DNA of 64,000 bases from Afipia sp. 64-13 (GTDB lineage: Bacteria > Pseudomonadota > Alphaproteobacteria > Rhizobiales > Xanthobacteraceae). The position numbers were made by a program, and so were the translations under genes. Positions within the stretch are counted from its first letter, which is position 1. Each line of letters begins with the position of its first letter. Positions 59,318-64,000 of this stretch are shown here, in pieces. The notes below the pieces were generated by a model. That model was not told where the DNA came from. It saw nothing but the letters and a program-made list of their open reading frames with translations, and searched no databases. The stretch is from the NCBI GenBank assembly GCA_001897755.1, contig MKUJ01000014.1, positions 158,883 to 222,882 on the forward strand, read 5' to 3'.

Positions 59318-59743
59318 TTATTCGTGTTCATTGATGGCTATCGTCTTAACGACCCGTTCCGGTTCCGGCCGGGCGAGGTCGATCGACAACAGTCCGTTCT
59401 TCAGATCCGCGCCGAGCACGTACATTCCGTCCGCCAGCACGAAAGTGCGCTGGAAGTGCCGCGCGGCGATGCCGCGATGAATGTATTGCCTGGCCTTGTC
59501 GTCCTGCTGGCGACCCCGGATCACAAGCTGGTTCTCCTCCGTGGTCACGTCGAGCTGGTCGCGGGTGAAGCCCGCCACCGCCAGCGTGATCCGCAATCGC
59601 TCGGGTTGACCGCTTTGGCGTTCGCACCGCTCGATGTTGTAGGGAGGATAGCCGTCTGCGCCCTTGACGACCCGATCGAGCGCACGCTCGATATCGTCGA
59701 ATCCCAGAAGGAACGGACTGGACAACGAAGGAACACGAGACAT
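59318..59743 (-). CDS. Small heat-shock protein (Hsp20/alpha-crystallin family)
   Basis: 141-residue Hsp20. The alpha-crystallin domain spans about residues 35-130 (YPPYNIERCERQSGQPERLRITLAVAGFTRDQLDVTTEENQLVIRGRQQDD and RQYIHRGIAARHFQRTFVLADGMYVLGADLKNGLLSIDLARPEPERV). The AGL-like GLLSIDL and the C-terminal tail are present; the IXI motif is weak. It holds unfolded proteins for refolding by DnaK. Expression is predicted to be doubly controlled: a sigma-32 promoter at 59884-59912 and a ROSE-type RNA thermometer covering the ribosome-binding site. Confidence 0.95.
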   Translation of the reverse strand: MSRVPSLSSPFLLGFDDIERALDRVVKGADGYPPYNIERCERQSGQPERLRITLAVAGFTRDQLDVTTEENQLVIRGRQQDDKARQYIHRGIAARHFQRTFVLADGMYVLGADLKNGLLSIDLARPEPERVVKTIAINEHE

Positions 59744-59745
59744 CC

Positions 59746-59769
59746 CAAAGTCCTCTCGAAGCGACTTTG
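59746..59769 (-). ncRNA. ROSE-type RNA thermometer hairpin of hsp20
   Basis: In the minus-strand RNA the last 24 bases before GG-AUG read CAAAG, UCGCU, loop UCGAG, AGGA, CUUUG. CAAAG pairs with CUUUG and UCGCU pairs with the Shine-Dalgarno AGGA with its G bulged (U-A, C-G, bulged G, C-G, U-A). This is the U-Y-G-C-U/AGGA anti-SD arrangement that defines ROSE elements. The rest of the ~130-base leader (59770-59878) forms further stems, for example GCCGG-CAAAA-CCGGC and CAAGGGCCCTTG. The hairpin should melt on heating and free the ribosome-binding site. Confidence 0.85.
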
Positions 59770-59883
59770 ACGCGCGCCACCCGCAAAAGTGACAGCCGGT
59801 TTTGCCGGCACTCTGACGGATCTTGCGCCCAAGGGCCCTTGCGGCACCCTACCGGTGGCGTTCAGCCCGTCCGGATAACAACA

Positions 59884-59912
59884 ATATGGAGAGGGAACCG
59901 GGGACGTTCAAG
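59884..59912 (-). promoter_or_regulatory. Sigma-32 promoter of hsp20
   Basis: On the minus strand CTTGAA (59912-59907), a 15-base spacer and CTCCATAT (59891-59884), matching the CTTGAA-N13-17-CCCCATNT class with one mismatch. It implies a leader of about 130 bases, the usual size for a ROSE-controlled transcript. Confidence 0.75.
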
Positions 59913-60041
59913 ATCGTCCACCGCCGGATCGGGAAGTCCGGCCGGCTGAATAGTTTCGCGCGGTTGGGGATCCGGCGACCGCGGACGCTGTGATCGTATC
60001 CGGGATCGTTCCGGGCGGGCTGGACGTCCGAAGGGGAGGGT

Positions 60042-60117
<76 letters not shown>

Positions 60118-60186
60118 ATCATCGCGGGGTTCGGCGCTGGTTTGGTCCGAACCCTCAAATCGTCACCGCCGGTGCGCCGGCGGCGA

Positions 60187-60211
60187 GGCCTGAACAATCA
60201 CAGTTCAGGCC
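60187..60211 (-). terminator. Hairpin after the TIGR02300 gene
   Basis: GGCCTGAAC and GTTCAGGCC form a perfect 9-bp stem around AATCACA, starting 6 bases after the stop codon. There is no U run, so it may be a terminator or an RNA-end stabiliser. Confidence 0.55.
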
Positions 60212-60216
60212 CGATC

Positions 60217-60630
60217 TCAAGTCTCTTCGTCACCCGAAACGTCACCAATGATGTCGGTGACGTCTTCGTCGTCTTCTTCCTCTTCCGGAATGAAGGTCGA
60301 ATCGTCGTCATCGTCGTCGAGCGATTCGTCGACCTCGATGTCGTCTTCGGATTCGGGCACCTGGGCCTTGACCTTGCCGGTGTTCTCCTCGGCGTCGGCC
60401 TCCTCGAGCGACACCAACTCCTCCTCCGTCTCCACTTCCTGCGTATCGGCTGCGTTGGAAGCGCCGGAGGCGCGCGCGGTGGCGTCGGCGCGGCCGCGCG
60501 GCGGAGCCACGGGCGCGATCGGCACGATCTCGCCGGTATAGGGCGAAATCACCGGATTCTTGTTGAGGTCGTAGAACTTCTTGCCTGTCACCGGGCAGGT
60601 GCGTTTGGTTCCGAGATCGGCTTTGGCCAC
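60217..60630 (-). CDS. TIGR02300 family protein with acidic tail
   Basis: 137-residue protein. GTG start at 60630 gives [40 protein letters not shown], the hallmark N-terminus of TIGR02300 proteins of alphaproteobacteria (a single Cys, FYDLNK and SPYTG motif). The rest is low-complexity and strongly acidic (runs of Asp and Glu, for example EEEDDEDV and DDDDDD-type stretches). Function is not known; the acidic tail suggests protein or nucleic-acid-binding partner interaction. It lies next to aroA, divergent, with a 151-base gap. Confidence 0.85.
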   Translation of the reverse strand: MAKADLGTKRTCPVTGKKFYDLNKNPVISPYTGEIVPIAPVAPPRGRADATARASGASNAADTQEVETEEELVSLEEADAEENTGKVKAQVPESEDDIEVDESLDDDDDDSTFIPEEEEDDEDVTDIIGDVSGDEET

Positions 60631-60781
60631 GGGCTGCGTCCTGGGGAGAGTTCTTGGAAAACGGTGCTTCACTTGGCTAGTTGCGCCGCCGCTGTCAATA
60701 GCGGTTCTTGTGCATCGTCACCGAGGCGTGACCTTGCCCGGGCCCCGTGGTAGGAGCCGGCTGTCCGCAGGAGCCGAAATT

Positions 60782-62119
60782 GTGACTGTTTCCGATCGCC
60801 AAACCCCGCTGGAAGCCCGCCGCAGCCCCGCCCTCAAGGGCCGGGTCCGGGTGCCCGGGGACAAGTCGATTTCCCACCGGGCGCTGATTCTGGGCGCGCT
60901 GGCGGTGGGAGAGACCCGGATTTCGGGGCTTCTGGAGGGCGAGGACGTTCTCAATACCGCCAAGGCGATGGCGGCGCTGGGCGCCAGGACAGAGCGCACC
61001 GGCGTCGCGGCCTGGTCGGTCCGCGGCGTCGGGGTCGGCGGCTTTGCCGCACCTGCCGCGCCGCTCGATTTCGGCAACAGCGGAACCGGGTGCCGCCTCG
61101 CCATGGGCGCGGTGGCGGGCTGTCCGATCGCGGCGACCTTCGACGGCGACGCCTCGCTGCGCTCGCGGCCGATGCGACGGATTCTCGATCCGCTCGAACT
61201 GATGGGCGCGCGCGTCACCGCGAGCGCCGGGGGTGGCCGGCTGCCTTTGACGCTGCAAGGCGCGCGCGACCCGATCCCGATGGTTTATCGCACCCCGGTC
61301 GCCTCGGCGCAGATCAAATCGGCGGTGCTGCTCGCCGGCCTGTCCGCGCCCGGCGTCACCACCGTGATCGAGCAGGAGGCGAGCCGCGATCACACTGAAC
61401 TGATGCTGGCGCATTTCGGCGCCGACATCGTTTCCGCGCCGGAAGGCGCCCATGGCCGCCGGATTTCGCTGACCGGCCAGCCCGAACTGCACGGCGCGGA
61501 GGTCGTGGTGCCAGCCGATCCGTCCTCGGCGGCGTTTCCGCTGGTCGCGGCGCTGATCGTGCCGGGCTCTGATCTTGTGCTCACCGACGTGATGACCAAT
61601 CCGCTGCGCACCGGCCTGTTCACGACCTTGCGCGAGATGGGCGCCGCGATCGAGGAGAGCGGGCAGCGCGGCGACGCCGGCGAGCCGATGGCGCAATTGC
61701 GGGTGCGGGCCTCGAAGCTGCGCGGCGTCGAGGTGCCGCCGGAGCGTGCGCCGTCGATGATCGACGAATATCTCGTGCTGGCGGTGGCCGCGGCCTTCGC
61801 CGAAGGCACCACCATCATGCGCGGCCTCAAGGAGTTGCGGGTCAAGGAATCCGATCGGCTCGAAGCCACCGCCGACATGCTGCGGGTCAACGGCGTCGCG
61901 GTGGAGATTTCCGGCGACGATCTGATCGTGGCGGGCAAGGGCCACGTGCCGGGCGGCGGCCTCGTCGCCACCCACATGGATCATCGCATCGCGATGTCGG
62001 CGCTGGTGATGGGGCTTGCCTCCGATGCGCCGGTCAAGGTTGACGATACCGCCTTCATCGCGACCAGCTTCCCCGATTTCGTGCCGATGATGCGCGGTCT
62101 CGGAGCGGAGTTCGCATGA
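60782..62119 (+). CDS. aroA: 3-phosphoshikimate 1-carboxyvinyltransferase (EPSP synthase, class II)
   Basis: 445-residue EPSP synthase of the shikimate pathway to aromatic amino acids. GTG start at 60782 with CAGGAG 7 bases upstream. It is closer to the class II form: [83 protein letters not shown], [60 protein letters not shown] and [18 protein letters not shown]. The loop [15 protein letters not shown] has Gly where the glyphosate-insensitive CP4 enzyme has Ala100. The stop overlaps cmk by 4 bases. Confidence 0.96.
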   Translation: MTVSDRQTPLEARRSPALKGRVRVPGDKSISHRALILGALAVGETRISGLLEGEDVLNTAKAMAALGARTERTGVAAWSVRGVGVGGFAAPAAPLDFGNSGTGCRLAMGAVAGCPIAATFDGDASLRSRPMRRILDPLELMGARVTASAGGGRLPLTLQGARDPIPMVYRTPVASAQIKSAVLLAGLSAPGVTTVIEQEASRDHTELMLAHFGADIVSAPEGAHGRRISLTGQPELHGAEVVVPADPSSAAFPLVAALIVPGSDLVLTDVMTNPLRTGLFTTLREMGAAIEESGQRGDAGEPMAQLRVRASKLRGVEVPPERAPSMIDEYLVLAVAAAFAEGTTIMRGLKELRVKESDRLEATADMLRVNGVAVEISGDDLIVAGKGHVPGGGLVATHMDHRIAMSALVMGLASDAPVKVDDTAFIATSFPDFVPMMRGLGAEFA

Positions 62120-62745
62120 TCATCGCCATCGACGGGCCCGCCGCATCGGGAAAAGGCACGCTGGGCAAGCGTCTCGCCCATCATTACGGCTATCGCCATC
62201 TCGATACCGGGGTGATCTATCGCGCGGTGGCCAAGGCGCTGCTCGATGCCGGCGTCGATCTTGCCGACGAAGCGCGCGCGGTCGCGGCCGCGCTCGAGCT
62301 CGATCCTGAGAAATTCGGCGATCCGGTGCTCAAGACCCAGGAGATCGGCAACGCCGCCTCGGTGATCTCGGCGATTCCGCGGGTGCGTGAGGCGCTGGTG
62401 AATTTCCAGCGCCAGTTCGCCGCCGATCCGCCCGGCGCGGTGCTCGACGGCCGCGACATCGGAACGGTGATCTGCCCCGATGCCGACGTGAAGATTTTCG
62501 TCGTCGCCGATCCGAAGGTGCGGGCGCATCGCCGCACGATGGAAGCTCTGGCGCGCGGCGAGAGCGCCGACGAGGCTTTGGTGCTGGCCGATATCCTTCG
62601 CCGCGACGAACGCGACCGCAATCGTCCGGTGGCGCCGCTGCGGCCGGCGCCCGATGCCCATGTCCTCGACAATTCCAGCCTCGATATCGAGGGCGGGGTG
62701 CGGGCCGCCATCGCCATCGTGGAGACCGTGCGCGCCGGGCGCTGA
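62116..62745 (+). CDS. cmk: Cytidylate kinase
   Basis: 209-residue CMP/dCMP kinase. P-loop [64 protein letters not shown] and [14 protein letters not shown]. Begins at ATG 62116 inside the aroA stop codon (ATGA), so coupled. aroA-cmk-rpsA order is the common proteobacterial arrangement. Confidence 0.96.
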   Translation: MIIAIDGPAASGKGTLGKRLAHHYGYRHLDTGVIYRAVAKALLDAGVDLADEARAVAAALELDPEKFGDPVLKTQEIGNAASVISAIPRVREALVNFQRQFAADPPGAVLDGRDIGTVICPDADVKIFVVADPKVRAHRRTMEALARGESADEALVLADILRRDERDRNRPVAPLRPAPDAHVLDNSSLDIEGGVRAAIAIVETVRAGR

Positions 62746-63225
62746 CGGCCGGGGATCCGGTCCGCGCGGCGAATCTGCGCAAGTCCTGCTTCCGACCCCG
62801 AAAAATCGCCGGAATATCGCTTTCGCCCAGGGGCTTATCGGCCGTTTGCAGCCGCCCGCCGGGCCCGCTTTGCGCCGCTTCGGCACTTGCCCCGCTGCGC
62901 TATGGCGGCTATATGCAGCGCGTCCGGATCTGCCATCGACATCATCGAGGCCGTCCGAGCGGGCCGGCGAGGGTTCCAAGCCTTCGCCGTGTTGGAGGAA
63001 CGCCCGCTCCGCCGCCATCGAGGTCGATATTCGTCCCGGCTCCGGACGACTGTAAGACGCGCCTTGCGCGCGACATTCATCGTATCGCCCATACAGGCTT
63101 CCCGCCGGCCCGTTTGTGAATCCGCTGGATTTACACGACGGTCGTCAAAGTTTGCGGACCTTTGACACTGGATGCGCGATACGCCCTGCAACCATGCTGC
63201 CGGCACACCGCAATCTGGAGAACAA
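62746..63225. other. 480-base gap between cmk and rpsA
   Basis: No gene with family or ribosome-binding support. It probably contains the rpsA promoter: TTGACA occurs at 63162-63167, but a matching -10 box at the right distance is poor. Short open frames on both strands have no recognisable domain. The region stays GC-rich and shows several short hairpins, such as CCCGCCGGGC-type near 62857-62868. Confidence 0.5.
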
Positions 63226-64000
63226 ATGGCTTCGAGTGCTACCTCTTATAATCCGTCTCGCGAAGATTTCGCCGCGATGCTCGATGAGTCCTTTGCAGGT
63301 GGCAACCTGCAGGAAAGCTCCGTCATCAAGGGCAAGGTTGTTGCGATCGAGAAGGACATGGCCGTCATCGACGTCGGCCTGAAGACCGAAGGCCGCGTGG
63401 CGCTGCGCGAATTCAACGGCCCGGGCCGCGAGAACGACGTCAAGGTCGGCGACGAAGTCGAGGTGTTCCTCGACCGGATCGAGAATGCGCTCGGCGAAGC
63501 CGTGCTGTCGCGCGACAAGGCGCGCCGCGAAGAGAGCTGGGGCAAGCTGGAGAAGGCCTTCAACAACAACGAGAAGGTTCACGGCGTCATCTTCAATCAG
63601 GTCAAGGGTGGCTTCACCGTCGATCTCGACGGCGCGGTGGCGTTCCTGCCGCGCTCGCAGGTCGATATTCGCCCGATTCGCGATGTCGCGCCGCTGATGA
63701 ACAATTCGCAGCCGTTCCAGATTCTCAAGATGGATCGCCGCCGCGGCAACATCGTCGTCTCCCGCCGCACCGTGCTCGAAGAGACCCGCGCCGAGCAGCG
63801 TCAGGAACTGGTGCAGAACCTCGAAGAGGGTCAGATCATCGACGGCGTGGTCAAGAACATCACCGATTACGGTGCGTTCGTTGATCTCGGCGGCATCGAC
63901 GGCCTGCTGCACGTTACCGATATCGCCTGGCGCCGCGTCAACCACCCGACCGAGGTGCTGACCATCGGCCAGACGGTGAAGGTCAAGATCATCAAGATCA
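63226..64000 (+). CDS. rpsA: 30S ribosomal protein S1, 3' end cut by window
   Basis: First 258 codons of S1 (about 560 residues in relatives), the mRNA-binding protein of the small subunit. GGAG is 5 bases before the ATG at 63226. The N-terminus MASSATSYNPSREDFAAMLDESFAGGNLQESSVIKGKVVAIEKDMAVIDVGLKTEG is typical, followed by S1 OB-fold repeats; visible ones include EVEVFLDRIENALGEAVLSRDKA, VHGVIFNQVKGGFTVDLDGAVAFLPRSQVD and IIDGVVKNITDYGAFVDLGGIDGLLHVTDIAW. The gene continues beyond the window. It follows aroA-cmk, the usual place. Confidence 0.97.
   Translation, partial: MASSATSYNPSREDFAAMLDESFAGGNLQESSVIKGKVVAIEKDMAVIDVGLKTEGRVALREFNGPGRENDVKVGDEVEVFLDRIENALGEAVLSRDKARREESWGKLEKAFNNNEKVHGVIFNQVKGGFTVDLDGAVAFLPRSQVDIRPIRDVAPLMNNSQPFQILKMDRRRGNIVVSRRTVLEETRAEQRQELVQNLEEGQIIDGVVKNITDYGAFVDLGGIDGLLHVTDIAWRRVNHPTEVLTIGQTVKVKIIKI

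Noticed and set aside
60782..62119. Assumed glyphosate-insensitive EPSP synthase because of class II similarity
   Set aside because: The Ala100 determinant is Gly here, so insensitivity cannot be assumed.
63162..63190. rpsA promoter with TTGACA at 63162
   Set aside because: No acceptable -10 box 16-18 bases downstream; kept only as a note in the gap entry.

Overview
The window is high-GC chromosomal DNA of an alphaproteobacterium, most likely of the Bradyrhizobium/Rhodopseudomonas/Afipia group (inference). Supporting signs are an ornithine-lipid acyltransferase, phosphatidylethanolamine N-methyltransferase, an FzlA-type division protein, a class II EPSP synthase, a CTTG-N17-CYTATNT heat-shock promoter, a ROSE-type RNA thermometer in front of an hsp20 gene, and many long intergenic palindromes of the kind common in these genomes. 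Almost everything is conserved housekeeping sequence; no phage, plasmid or CRISPR is present.

Layout. 1-6.4 kb: 3' part of coaA, olsB-like acyltransferase, hybrid histidine kinase, small exported protein, comM. 6.6-11 kb: two chemoreceptor genes whose signalling halves are near-identical direct repeats. 11-18 kb: gshB, yraN, rsmI, a lipoprotein binding protein, hemW, rdgB, rph. 18-25.3 kb: chaperone region hrcA-grpE, exported unknown, dnaK, a methyltransferase and dnaJ. 25.4-37 kb: pmtA, FMN reductase, pyrF, dapB, gpmA, Ada-like DNA repair protein, DUF2244 protein, nth, dipZ, EI24 protein, YiiX-like hydrolase, Tat-exported amine oxidase. 37-43.5 kb: translation block pheT, DUF559 endonuclease cassette, pheS, rplT, rpmI, infC. 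43.7-47.5 kb: hydrolase, fzlA, uppP, NDUFA9-like protein. 47.6-54.9 kb: tRNA-Leu, DUF930 protein, rnd and the lptC-lptA-lptB-rpoN-hpf-ptsN cluster. 54.9-60.7 kb: LysR/TehA pair, ilvD, hsp20-DUF1150, tRNA-Ala, TIGR02300 protein. 60.8-64 kb: aroA-cmk-rpsA, with rpsA cut by the window end.

How genes work together. hrcA, grpE, dnaK, dnaJ and hsp20 form the heat-shock set; dnaK and hsp20 each carry a sigma-32-type promoter, and hsp20 also carries a 24-nt SD-sequestering hairpin. lptC/lptA/lptB export lipopolysaccharide, followed by sigma-54, the hibernation factor and the nitrogen-PTS protein. pheST, rplT, rpmI, infC, rsmI and rpsA serve translation.

Most unusual points: (1) a DUF559 (Vsr-fold) endonuclease ORF bounded by inverted GC palindromes sits between pheS and pheT, and a 98-bp ORF-less version of the same structure lies at the start of hemW and supplies its only standard start codon; (2) a methyltransferase gene sits between dnaK and dnaJ with a 4-base overlap; (3) the ROSE thermometer; (4) infC starts with ATT; (5) the chemoreceptor pair looks homogenised. 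At least four families of intergenic palindromes are scattered through the window.
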